NCBI GenBank assembly: GCA_944391465.1
Contig: CALXTS010000010.1
Coordinates: 1-52,906 of the forward strand
Length of the DNA stretch: 52,906 nucleotides
Direction of reading: 5' to 3'
From: an uncultured Alphaproteobacteria bacterium
GTDB taxonomy: Bacteria > Pseudomonadota > Alphaproteobacteria > RF32 > CAG-239
The notes below the pieces were generated by a model, which saw only the letters and a list, made by a program, of their open reading frames with translations, made no database searches and was not told where the DNA came from. The translations under genes were made by a program, and so were the position numbers. Each line of letters starts with the position of its first letter. Within the stretch, counting starts at the first letter, position 1. Of the stretch, positions 7,814 through 16,966 are shown one piece after another.

Positions 7814-8473
7814 ATGCGCATACTCCTTATTGAGGATGACAGCCTGATTGGTGATGGATTAAAAATAGGGCTTGAAAAGTTAGGCTTTACCGTTGATTGG
7901 TTTGATGACGGATTAGATGGTAAAGAGGCTCTTATGCAAGCACCATACGATGCTGTTGTCCTCGATTTGGGGCTTCCCGGAGAAGATGGACTGGACATAT
8001 TGCAAGATTGGCGTCGTCAGGGGCATAAAGAACCGGTTCTGGTTTTAACGGCACGCGGAGATGTGGATCAACGGATAGTCGGATTAAACTCCGGAGCCGA
8101 TGATTATTTAGGAAAACCGTTTGCGTTAAAAGAAGTCCAAGCCAGACTTAATGCTTTAATCAGAAGAAATCACGGCAATATTAATCCATTGATAACATAT
8201 AAAGACATAACGTTTAATCCTCAAACCCGAGAGATAACCAAAGATGGAAAAACTGTTGTTATGTCACCAAGAGAAATAGCCCTGCTAGAGTTGTTTCTGC
8301 TTAATAAAAATAAAGTATTATCAAAAGAAGTAATAGAAAACAAAATCTATTCATGGTCAGATGAGGTTCAAAGCAACGCCGTAGAAGTGCATGTTCATCA
8401 TTTGCGAAAAAAATTAGGAAAAGATATCATTAAGACCATAAATAAAATAGGTTATATATTGGGTGAAGCATGA
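7814..8473 (+). CDS. QseB/PmrA-like response regulator
   Basis: A 219-residue OmpR-family regulator. The receiver has acidic pair E7/D8, phosphoacceptor D51 in VVLDLGLPGEDGL, and K101 in DDYLGKPF. The C-terminal winged helix has MSPREIALLELFLLNKNKVLSKE and NAVEVHVHHLRKKL. The NAVEVHVHHLRKKLG motif and the length are typical of the QseB/PmrA/TctD branch. The stop overlaps the start of the sensor kinase by four bases (ATGA), showing translational coupling. It probably binds the CTTAAG direct repeat upstream of this operon. The signal sensed is not shown by the sequence. Confidence 0.92.
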   Translation: MRILLIEDDSLIGDGLKIGLEKLGFTVDWFDDGLDGKEALMQAPYDAVVLDLGLPGEDGLDILQDWRRQGHKEPVLVLTARGDVDQRIVGLNSGADDYLGKPFALKEVQARLNALIRRNHGNINPLITYKDITFNPQTREITKDGKTVVMSPREIALLELFLLNKNKVLSKEVIENKIYSWSDEVQSNAVEVHVHHLRKKLGKDIIKTINKIGYILGEA

Positions 8474-9834
8474 AAAATTTAAGCCTTCAAATACGATTAA
8501 TAATATTTTTTGTTATCATCGCCGGCTTTACATGGGGAGCGGCGGCAATAGTGTCTTTGAAGGAATATCGAGAAGAAATCGACGAGTTTTTTGATACATA
8601 TCAATTAATGCTGGGCAGACAGCTCGCTTCGGCGGATTGGCGGCATATCACCCCGCAGACACAATTAACAGCCGATAAAATTATTGATGATATAGAAGAT
8701 GCAGATATGGAAGATGAGGCAATTGCCTTTGCAATCTTTGAACAAAACGGCAAAATGGTTTTTAATGACAATGAGGAAGGCAAAAAATTTTCATTTCGAC
8801 CTGGGCAAGAGCTGGGAACATTCCAAAAGGTAAAAGTAAAAGATGAGGATTGGCGGATTTTATGGCTGCCGAGTGTTGACGGACGTTATGTCATAGCTGT
8901 TGGTCAGGAGTTGGAATACAGGGAAGATATGGCTCTTGAGGTTATAGAAGAGCTTCTGACTCCATGGCTTTTAGGCTTGGGCGTTCTTTTGTTGGCAACA
9001 ATCTTTATGGTATCTTGGGAGCTTCGCCCTTTAAAAAGAATAGCATCAGAAATAAGTTCCCGCAGTTCGGAAGATTTGTCTCCTTTGCAGGCAAAAAATT
9101 TGCCTTCGGAAATAACGCCGTTAATGGAAGCATTAAATCGGCTTTTAGAGCGTATAGCACAGATGCTCAAAAAGGAGCGTAGTTTTATTTCCGATTCGGC
9201 ACATGAGCTCAGATCTCCGTTGACAGCCTTAAAAATACAGCTTGAAGTAGCCCAACTTTCGAAAGACGGAAGCTCAGAGCGCATGGAAGCATTACAAAAA
9301 CTTGAACAGGGAATTGACAGGTCAATTCATCTGGTTGAGCAACTTTTATCATTATCAAGACTTGAGCAGTCAGAAATAATGCAACAAGAAAATTTATCAG
9401 AATTGGATTGGAAACAGATAATCGCCTCTGTTGCAGATGGATATAAGGAAAAGATTTCAGAAAAATCACTTAAACTTGAAACAGAAGAAAAAGAAACTCC
9501 CTTTTCTTACGGTAATCCGGTTTTATGTTCTCTTTTGCTGAGAAATTTGCTGGATAATGCCGTAAAATATAGTCCGGAAAAAGGAGAAATCAGAATAATT
9601 ATGGAACAAGGGAGCTTGGAGGTAATTAATACATCTGCCGAAATTAAGCCTGAGGTACTGAATAGAATAAAAGAAAGATTTTATCGTCCGGCAGGGCAAA
9701 AAGAAAGTGGTAGCGGGCTGGGTTTGGCTATTGCGGAAAAGATAGCATCGCTTCATGGGTGTCAATTAGTATTAAAAAGTATCGCCGAAGGATTTTCAGC
9801 AAAAGTAATAAAAACGACAGACGCCGAAGCATAA
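8470..9834 (+). CDS. QseC-like sensor histidine kinase
   Basis: A 454-residue inner-membrane kinase that partners the regulator just upstream. TM1 is at about 8-28, a periplasmic sensor of about 130 residues follows, TM2 at about 161-183, then HAMP (about 185-235), the dimerisation/phosphoacceptor helix with H245 in DSAHELRSPLTALK, and an ATPase domain with LLRNLLDNAVKYSP (N box) and GSGLGLAIAEKIASLHG (G2 box). The region between the N and G2 boxes is short. The periplasmic domain is acidic, as in PmrB/QseC-type sensors, but this does not define a ligand. End of the ygiW-like/qseB-like/qseC-like operon. Confidence 0.92.
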   Translation: MKNLSLQIRLIIFFVIIAGFTWGAAAIVSLKEYREEIDEFFDTYQLMLGRQLASADWRHITPQTQLTADKIIDDIEDADMEDEAIAFAIFEQNGKMVFNDNEEGKKFSFRPGQELGTFQKVKVKDEDWRILWLPSVDGRYVIAVGQELEYREDMALEVIEELLTPWLLGLGVLLLATIFMVSWELRPLKRIASEISSRSSEDLSPLQAKNLPSEITPLMEALNRLLERIAQMLKKERSFISDSAHELRSPLTALKIQLEVAQLSKDGSSERMEALQKLEQGIDRSIHLVEQLLSLSRLEQSEIMQQENLSELDWKQIIASVADGYKEKISEKSLKLETEEKETPFSYGNPVLCSLLLRNLLDNAVKYSPEKGEIRIIMEQGSLEVINTSAEIKPEVLNRIKERFYRPAGQKESGSGLGLAIAEKIASLHGCQLVLKSIAEGFSAKVIKTTDAEA

Positions 9835-9890
9835 AGGCTCTTGCTTTATCAAATGATTTAGTGCAATATCCTAAGTCAGAGAAAGGATAA

Positions 9891-11018
<1,128 letters not shown>

Positions 11019-11020
11019 AA

Positions 11021-11971
11021 ATGGAAAAATGCGAAAATCAAACCGTAGAGCAAGTTGTTGACAGCTTTGCCAAAGAAAATAAGCAAGAAGGATTACGAGT
11101 TTTTGTTGCCGGAGGTTCACGCTCGGGAAATGATTCTGTTTATATAGAAGAGGCCTACAATCTCGGAAAACAAATTGCCAAAATGGATTTTCGCTTAGAT
11201 TTCGGTCTTTCCAGTTCAGGTATTATGGGTGCAGTAGCACGAGGCGTTCTGGATAGATGGAATAAGAAAAAATGTGCGGAAACACCAATTCAGGGGATAA
11301 CAACCAAAGAATATTACAGCTTGTATCAAACCAACGAGATTTTAACGCAAGTTGAAGATATTATTGTTGCGCAAACTTTGGAAGAGCGTAAACAAAAATT
11401 ATTAAATGCCGATTTTGTTGTTTTTGCCCCCGGAGGCGTTGGAACCTTAGATGAATTAGCGTATGACTGTGTTGCCATGCAAGATGGTTTTTTAGATATA
11501 AAGCCGTTTATTTTATACAATATTGAAGGGTATTTTCATCATATGGTTGAATATTTGAAAGAAATGTCCTCAAAAGGTTTTTCAGATCCGATGCCTTTTA
11601 TTGTTGTAGATAACAGTCATGAGCTGGGAATAGTTTTCAGATTGCTGAAACTTCGCTATAAAAAAGCGGATAATACAAAGGAGGCATATGCCAGTGCGCG
11701 TCAATTGATTTATGAACTCCCGTATTTCATTAAGAAAAAGCCGGATAACACAGTTTTCATAGAGGATATTATCGCCGAAATGAATAATATCAGTCTTCAT
11801 GGAACAGCAGAGCAAAGGCAAGCTCTGGCCGATGAGATAGAAAAAGCGTATCTGGAAAAAGAGATAGAAAGAATGTATGACCGCTTAGCAAAAACAGGAC
11901 GAGATACGGCCATCGTCAGCGAAAAACTAACAAAACTCAAAAATCGGATAAAAAATAATCCAATGGCATAA
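11021..11971 (+). CDS. LOG-family (Rossmann-like) protein
   Basis: A 316-residue protein with the LOG/lysine-decarboxylase-like signature: FVAGGSRSGND near residue 30, GLSSSGIMGAVARG, and FAPGGVGTLDELAYDCVAMQ near residue 135. PGGxGTxxE is the phosphoribohydrolase motif of cytokinin-activating LOG enzymes and of bacterial nucleotide 5'-monophosphate nucleosidases. The C-terminal roughly 90 residues are an added helical, highly charged tail. A nucleotide-hydrolysing role is likely; the natural substrate is uncertain. Co-transcribed with tgt (GAGGAG ribosome site within the tgt end), followed by a terminator. Confidence 0.85.
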   Translation: MEKCENQTVEQVVDSFAKENKQEGLRVFVAGGSRSGNDSVYIEEAYNLGKQIAKMDFRLDFGLSSSGIMGAVARGVLDRWNKKKCAETPIQGITTKEYYSLYQTNEILTQVEDIIVAQTLEERKQKLLNADFVVFAPGGVGTLDELAYDCVAMQDGFLDIKPFILYNIEGYFHHMVEYLKEMSSKGFSDPMPFIVVDNSHELGIVFRLLKLRYKKADNTKEAYASARQLIYELPYFIKKKPDNTVFIEDIIAEMNNISLHGTAEQRQALADEIEKAYLEKEIERMYDRLAKTGRDTAIVSEKLTKLKNRIKNNPMA

Positions 11972-11993
11972 AAAGGCAATAAAAATCAAGTTT

Positions 11994-12039
11994 AATATCC
12001 CTGATTTGAAAAAGAAATTAGGGATATTTTTATTTTTTT
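11994..12039 (+). terminator. terminator after the tgt-LOG operon
   Basis: A 9-bp stem AATATCCCT (11994-12002) / AGGGATATT (12020-12028) followed by a long T-rich run. Confidence 0.85.
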
Positions 12040-12078
12040 ACGATTAGATTAAACAAAAGAAGCAACGGAGATTACGCC

Positions 12079-13305
12079 ATGTTGAATATTTTGTGGGGTT
12101 CATTTTTTATAATCGCATTTTTAATTGCCATATACCAAAGTTTTATAGAGGGAAATTATGGAATATGGAATAAACTGGTAAACTCAGCTTTTAGTTCTTC
12201 ACAAAATGCATTTAATATTGCCTTGAGTTTGACGGGATTATTGTGTTTCTGGCTAGGGCTTTTAAAAATAGCTGAGAAGTCAGGCATAATAAATGTTGTA
12301 GCTAAGATTTTGCGTCCGTTGTTTCAAAAAATCATGCCGGAAGTCCCCTCCGATTCTCCTGCACTGGGATCGGTAATTATGAACATTTCAGCAAACGTTT
12401 TGGGATTGGATAATGCTGCAACGCCCATGGGGCTTAAAGCAATGGAGCAGCTTCAAGAACTTAATCCAAATAAAACAAAAGCCTCTCCGGCACAGATTTT
12501 ATTTATGGTTATTAATGCATCTTCCGTTACTTTGATACCGATAACGATTTTGATGTATCGTATGCAATTTGGCTCAGTCAATCCGAGTGCCGTTTTTATT
12601 CCGATTTTACTGGCAACTTCAGTTTCTACTTTAGTAGGATTTTTCAGTGTGGCTTGGGCTCTGCGATTAAATATATTTAATCGTATTGTTATGGGGTATT
12701 TATTATTATTTTGTGCGTTTATTGCAGGGTGCGCAATATATTTTAACGAATTGCCCGCGGAGAAACGATTAGAGATATCTTCTGCTGTAGGAAACGGCAT
12801 ATTATTCAGCATAATCGCCGTATTTATTATATCGGGATTTTATAAAAGACTAAATGTGTATGAAACATTTGTCAGCGGAGCCAAAGAAGGTTTTGATGTT
12901 GCTGTTCGGATAATTCCGTATCTGGTAGCAATGTTGGTTGCCATTGCGGTATTCAGAGCATCGGGAGCGTTGGATTTGATTGTAAATGGTTGTGCTGCAC
13001 TTTTTGAAAAAATCGGGTGGAATACGGACTTTGTCGCGGCGTTGCCGACGGCAGTTATTAAACCTTTATCGGGAAGCGGTGCGCGAGCCATGATGTTAGA
13101 AACATTTTCACACTATGGGGTTGATAGCTTTCCTGCATTTGTCGCATCTGTTATACAAGGCTCCACGGAAACTACTTTTTATGTTTTAGCCGTTTATTTC
13201 GGTGCCGTAAAAATTACCAAAGTCGGTGCAGCACTTCCTTGTGCTTTATTGGCAGATTTTGCAGGAATCTGTACGGCAATTTGGTTGTCATATTTGTTTT
13301 ATTAA
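12079..13305 (+). CDS. SpmA/SpmB-like nucleoside-recognition (Gate) membrane protein
   Basis: A 408-residue integral membrane protein made of two Gate (nucleoside-recognition) domains fused head to tail, corresponding to spore maturation proteins A and B. The first half shows LGSVIMNISANVLGLDNAATPMGLKAMEQLQ, the SpmA signature; the second shows VRIIPYLVAMLVAIAVFRASG and PLSGSGARAMMLETFSHYG, the SpmB signature. About ten membrane segments are visible. Despite the name, the fused form occurs in many non-spore-forming Gram-negatives, where its function is not established; a transport role is inferred from the fold. No sporulation genes are nearby. Monocistronic, between a terminator and dtd. Confidence 0.88.
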   Translation: MLNILWGSFFIIAFLIAIYQSFIEGNYGIWNKLVNSAFSSSQNAFNIALSLTGLLCFWLGLLKIAEKSGIINVVAKILRPLFQKIMPEVPSDSPALGSVIMNISANVLGLDNAATPMGLKAMEQLQELNPNKTKASPAQILFMVINASSVTLIPITILMYRMQFGSVNPSAVFIPILLATSVSTLVGFFSVAWALRLNIFNRIVMGYLLLFCAFIAGCAIYFNELPAEKRLEISSAVGNGILFSIIAVFIISGFYKRLNVYETFVSGAKEGFDVAVRIIPYLVAMLVAIAVFRASGALDLIVNGCAALFEKIGWNTDFVAALPTAVIKPLSGSGARAMMLETFSHYGVDSFPAFVASVIQGSTETTFYVLAVYFGAVKITKVGAALPCALLADFAGICTAIWLSYLFY

Positions 13306-13370
13306 GATGTTAATTTATCTTAAAGATAATTGAAGTATAATAAGCATGGTTTTGTTAAAGGAAGTTATCT

Positions 13371-13808
13371 ATGCGAGCATTGGTTCAAAGAGTAAAAGAA
13401 TGTAGCGTGACGGTAGCCGGAGAATTGATTTCAGAAATCGGTTGCGGAATGCTGGTTCTTTTGGGTGTCCAAAAGGGAGATGATAAATCCCAAGCGGAAT
13501 ATTTGGCAAAGAAGATAAGTAATTTGCGAATTTTTGAAGACAGCCAAGGTAAAATGAATTTATCAGTTATGGATATTAAGGGAGAGATCATGGCTGTTTC
13601 GCAATTCACACTCGCAGGAGATACCAGCCGAGGAAATCGCCCCGGATTTGATAATGCCGAAAAACCGGAACAAGCAAAGGCGTTATATGAATATTTTGTG
13701 GAATGTTTAAAAGAACATAATGTGCCGACATCGACAGGAATTTTTCAGGCAGATATGCAGGTATCACTGATTAATGACGGACCGGTAACCTTTATGATTG
13801 AAAAATAA
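13371..13808 (+). CDS. dtd: D-aminoacyl-tRNA deacylase
   Basis: A 145-residue enzyme that hydrolyses D-amino acids from mischarged tRNAs. It begins [15 protein letters not shown], contains the catalytic SQFTL motif ([19 protein letters not shown]) and the second chirality-checking motif NDGPVTF near the C-terminus. Full family length. The ribosome site is AAAGGAAG. A likely -10 (TATAAT, 13336-13341) lies upstream. The unknown gene after it begins 12 bases downstream, so they share a transcript. Confidence 0.97.
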   Translation: MRALVQRVKECSVTVAGELISEIGCGMLVLLGVQKGDDKSQAEYLAKKISNLRIFEDSQGKMNLSVMDIKGEIMAVSQFTLAGDTSRGNRPGFDNAEKPEQAKALYEYFVECLKEHNVPTSTGIFQADMQVSLINDGPVTFMIEK

Positions 13809-13820
13809 TAGGAGACGGAT

Positions 13821-14624
13821 ATGGATAATCAAAATACATCAGCAGAAGATTTATGGGGAGATATTTTAGAAGCGTTGTTCGCCTTGGATTATAGCCAAGT
13901 AAATGAAATTAATGAGATAGAACAGCAAATTTATCAAAATCTCCAACAAAATCCCCAGTCTGTTGAAGGGCTGATAACCTTAATGTTTGCAGAATTGATG
14001 CTTGGTAATCATACGAGAGCCGTAGATATCGGAAATAAGATATGGGGAATAGGCGGCTCAATTTCAAGTTTCTTTGAGTTGGTGTATTTGGAAAATCTAA
14101 TGAATTGCGGCTTGCTGGATATGGCATCGATTTTGTTAAAACCGCGCTTTGAAAGATTAGCAGACAATGTTGAATATTTTTATCCGGCGATGATTAAATT
14201 TGCCTTGATGACGGGAAGTATCGGAATTATTGATAAGTTAAGCCATGCCACGCTTGAAGCGGAAGAAGATGAAATCTTGTTTGATTTGGCAGAAGTTTAT
14301 AATAAAGGCAAATTTTCCGAACAATTCAAAAATATGCACAAAATCATTATAGAAAATATCTCTCAAGAGCTTTGCGCTTATGAATATGTTTTAGGCGATG
14401 ATAATGGTTTTCCTGAGCTTGAAATCATGCTATATGTCAATGGGCAAGACAGTACGCTTCGAACCTTAGAAAATAATATAGAAAACAAAATTACGGCATA
14501 TTGGAATTCTTGTGGCTTAGAAAGACTTAACAATATAGGGGTATCAGTTCATAACATCAAAGAACACACATCATGGAATGAGGATGGTGAGCTCTACGGA
14601 GATGAAGAAGAAAACGAGTCATAA
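13821..14624 (+). CDS. unknown acidic helical protein
   Basis: A 267-residue cytoplasmic protein with no signal peptide or membrane segment. It is predominantly helical; residues about 35-150 look like TPR-type helix pairs (NPQSVEGLITLMFAELMLGN, then ENLMNCGLLDMASILLKPRF). The tail (from about 250) is strongly acidic, ending DGELYGDEEENES. I do not recognise the family. It has a good ribosome site (AATAGGAGACGG) and follows dtd closely, so it is probably expressed with it. It converges with the minus-strand gene next to it, one base away. Confidence 0.75.
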   Translation: MDNQNTSAEDLWGDILEALFALDYSQVNEINEIEQQIYQNLQQNPQSVEGLITLMFAELMLGNHTRAVDIGNKIWGIGGSISSFFELVYLENLMNCGLLDMASILLKPRFERLADNVEYFYPAMIKFALMTGSIGIIDKLSHATLEAEEDEILFDLAEVYNKGKFSEQFKNMHKIIIENISQELCAYEYVLGDDNGFPELEIMLYVNGQDSTLRTLENNIENKITAYWNSCGLERLNNIGVSVHNIKEHTSWNEDGELYGDEEENES

Positions 14625-14625
14625 A

Positions 14626-15792
14626 CTAGTGTTTTGTACCGTATTTTGAACTGCTCGGCGTAATAATTGCAGAAGAGCTTTCTTTGTGCAAATGGCCTCT
14701 GCGATGATGAACAATGTTATTTATCATATTTTCACCGGCTTTTTTCAGCATTTTTTTCATAAGAGAAGCCGCCACATTTTGTTCATTTTCAGAGCTTTCA
14801 AAAAGCATAAAACGATTTTGATGTTCAGTGATTGTGTCGTCGGCAACAATATCTTTAAGTTCCAAAGACACAATCAAATGCAATCGATTTGTTTGGCTGT
14901 TAATCGGATCAACTTTGGCTTTAAGAACTTTAGATTTCAACAGATAATCAGCCTCATTAGGATCTGTCGATATTTTAATATCATTTCTTACGGATAAAAT
15001 ATTTTTCAACAAATCGTAATAATCAGCAGATGTTGTATTATTAAAAAATTCGGTATCCGAGATATAAACATAAATATTTTTATCATTTTCATCAGGGAGA
15101 TTATAACTTCTGTCAACCTCACCCCCATTATGAGAGACCGCAAAATTTTTATCATTATTAATAACAATATTGACAGAAGAAATTTCTTCTGCAGGTTCGC
15201 TATCCGATGTTTCTGTCAGGTCTTCAGTCATTTCGGGTATAAAAGTTGGCTGAGGCTTAGGCGGCAAACCGTTTACGGCAATATTTTGAACTCCTTCCTC
15301 TTGAATAAGAACAAGTTCATGATCATCAGTTTCTTGTTTAATAATGCGGTCTTCCATCTGATTACTGACGGCAGAACCGAATTTGTCAAAGGTTTCATTA
15401 AAAGCACTTAAAATACTTTCCCTACTGAGAAAGGCGCTGGATTCAACACAAATTTTTTCATCATCTTGCGCTATGGTTTTAATGGTTAAATCTTCAAGAT
15501 AATTATCTATGATATAATAAACCAATACATTAAAATCGTGCGCAGAAAACGTTTGTTTATAATCCGTAAGCTCGCTTATATTTTTAAGAGCATTAAAATT
15601 TGCTTTATCGCTGGCTTTTATTCGAGCAGAAGAACGAGATTCACCTTTTTCATAAGGTTCACAAGCTGTTCCCAAAATTGAAATTATCCCATCATCAGTA
15701 TCATCAGAAACATAATCAATCTGAGCAGATACGTCTAAAGGTAATCCAAGAAATAAAAAAGTGAGAAAAATCCTGAAATAAAAAGATTTCAT
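14626..15792 (-). CDS. exported protein of unknown function, paired with an upstream lipoprotein
   Basis: A 388-residue protein with a signal peptide (MKSFYFRIFLTFLFLGLPLDVSA). Residues about 25-130 form an N-terminal domain with conserved-looking ARIKASDKANFNALKNISEL, then a low-complexity acidic linker (about 150-220), then a C-terminal domain (about 235-360) beginning NIYVYISDTEFF and containing STDPNEADYLLKSKV. The C-terminal domain resembles the lipoprotein encoded immediately upstream (VFIYIMDPKKLDD, TGDLNEADYYLQALV). The lipoprotein stop abuts this ATG, so they are translated together. A CsgG/LpoB-like envelope fold is possible but not demonstrated. Likely periplasmic. Confidence 0.72.
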   Translation of the reverse strand: MKSFYFRIFLTFLFLGLPLDVSAQIDYVSDDTDDGIISILGTACEPYEKGESRSSARIKASDKANFNALKNISELTDYKQTFSAHDFNVLVYYIIDNYLEDLTIKTIAQDDEKICVESSAFLSRESILSAFNETFDKFGSAVSNQMEDRIIKQETDDHELVLIQEEGVQNIAVNGLPPKPQPTFIPEMTEDLTETSDSEPAEEISSVNIVINNDKNFAVSHNGGEVDRSYNLPDENDKNIYVYISDTEFFNNTTSADYYDLLKNILSVRNDIKISTDPNEADYLLKSKVLKAKVDPINSQTNRLHLIVSLELKDIVADDTITEHQNRFMLFESSENEQNVAASLMKKMLKKAGENMINNIVHHRRGHLHKESSSAIITPSSSKYGTKH

Positions 15793-16290
15793 CTACCACC
15801 AGCTTCTGTCATCGTTTTTAACTCTTTTAAGAGTTTCAACCCATTCATCAATTTGTTTATTGTTTTTATCAAATAAAATGAGTTTATAAGAGATAATCGG
15901 GTCAAATTCGGTTCCTATATTTTCCACCAAAGCCTGAAGATAATAATCAGCTTCATTCAAATCTCCTGTAACCTTAAAGTTTTTTGAGCCGGATATAATT
16001 TCACGTGTAACTTTCCGAGCAGCGTGTAATCCATCAGGCAATCTGTCATCAAGTTTTTTAGGATCCATGATATAAATAAAAACATCTTCAGGTTTTTGGT
16101 AAACATAACCGGAATTATCAAGCATTTTATTAGTAACGCGGGTTGCCGCAATGGCATAGACATCAGGCGTAATTTGTTGCTCAATTTCATAATATGGGTC
16201 ATCAACCACAATTTCCTGAACATCAACATCGTTAAAAACATGGCATGCGGTTGTGAGAGTCAAAAGCAACAAAGCAGCAGATTTTTTCAT
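15793..16290 (-). CDS. lipoprotein of unknown function (LpoB/CsgG-like fold possible)
   Basis: A 165-residue predicted lipoprotein: short signal peptide with a lipobox-like LTTAC at residues 12-16. The mature part has a helix (AATRVTNKMLDNSGYV), strand VFIYIMDPKKL, helix LHAARKVTREIISG, then FKVTGDLNEADYYLQALVENIG and a strand pair ISYKLILFDKNNKQIDEW. That order, a helix followed by V-x-V strands and a D-NEADY-YL turn, resembles LpoB/CsgG-like domains; this is a fold-level guess. It overlaps functionally and physically with the next gene, which carries a related domain. The protein ends DDRSWW. Monodirectional pair, no clear terminator seen. Confidence 0.7.
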   Translation of the reverse strand: MKKSAALLLLTLTTACHVFNDVDVQEIVVDDPYYEIEQQITPDVYAIAATRVTNKMLDNSGYVYQKPEDVFIYIMDPKKLDDRLPDGLHAARKVTREIISGSKNFKVTGDLNEADYYLQALVENIGTEFDPIISYKLILFDKNNKQIDEWVETLKRVKNDDRSWW

Positions 16291-16469
16291 AAGAGTATCC
16301 TGTCAAAAATTCTAAATTTACACTGATTATAAAATAAAATTAAAAAATCGCATTATATTTTTCCACTTATTCACTACTTGCGATTTATTTTTAATATTTG
16401 TTGTAAAAAAACTTGCCAAAGCCAATCTTTTCGTTATTTTTAAGGAGTAAAAATTGGAAGGAAAATCTG

Positions 16470-16907
16470 ATGGTCATAACATTTAGTGCGGTGTTGTTAG
16501 GAATGATTGCTTTGTTTCGACCTTTGCAGCGCAATCCTTTTTTTATGCTGAATTGCGCTTTAATTATCGGAACGGCATGGTATGCGGAGCACCATTGGTT
16601 TACGGCACCGGCTTTTGTCCCGAAAACATTTTTGTTATTGGTAATTTTTCATGCTTTATTTATTAATATCAGTACCTTTATAGCCTATGGTGTTGATAAA
16701 AGGGCTGCAGTCAGAAAGAGTTGGCGTGTTCCTGAAAATTCGCTTCACACATTGGAATTTTTGGGTGGCTGGATAGGCGCGTGGTTCGGACAAAAGATTC
16801 TTAAACACAAAACCAAGAAAAAAAGTTTTCAAAACACATATAAACTGATGATTGTACTAGAAATTGTCGCTGTTTATATCATTTTAAAATACTTACGCAT
16901 TATCTGA
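16470..16907 (+). CDS. DUF1294 membrane protein
   Basis: A 145-residue inner-membrane protein with about four membrane segments and the DUF1294 signature: AYGVDKRAAVRKSWRVPENSLH, then LGGWIGAWFGQKILKHKTKKKSF. In many bacteria DUF1294 follows a cold-shock domain in the same protein; that domain is absent here. The function of the family is unknown. The ATG at 16470 is chosen for its ribosome site (GGAAGG, 8 bases upstream); the frame continues upstream to a TTG at 16413 with no ATG, which would add 19 residues. Confidence 0.82.
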   Translation: MVITFSAVLLGMIALFRPLQRNPFFMLNCALIIGTAWYAEHHWFTAPAFVPKTFLLLVIFHALFINISTFIAYGVDKRAAVRKSWRVPENSLHTLEFLGGWIGAWFGQKILKHKTKKKSFQNTYKLMIVLEIVAVYIILKYLRII

Positions 16908-16908
16908 C

Positions 16909-16936
16909 TTGCATCTTGGTAAATATTGTTTATGAT
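16909..16936 (+). promoter_or_regulatory. predicted sigma-70 promoter for the ABC exporter
   Basis: TTGCAT (16909-16914), 16-bp spacer, TATGAT (16931-16936), followed 30 bases later by the exporter start. Confidence 0.5.
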
Positions 16937-16966
16937 AGCAGAAGTTAATAATTTATAGGATAAAAG

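Noticed and set aside
12079..13305. Evidence of sporulation from the SpmA/SpmB-like protein
   Set aside because: The fused form is widespread in non-sporulating Gram-negatives, and no sporulation gene is nearby.
16413..16469. TTG start for the DUF1294 protein
   Set aside because: An ATG at 16470 has a better ribosome site and gives the normal family length.
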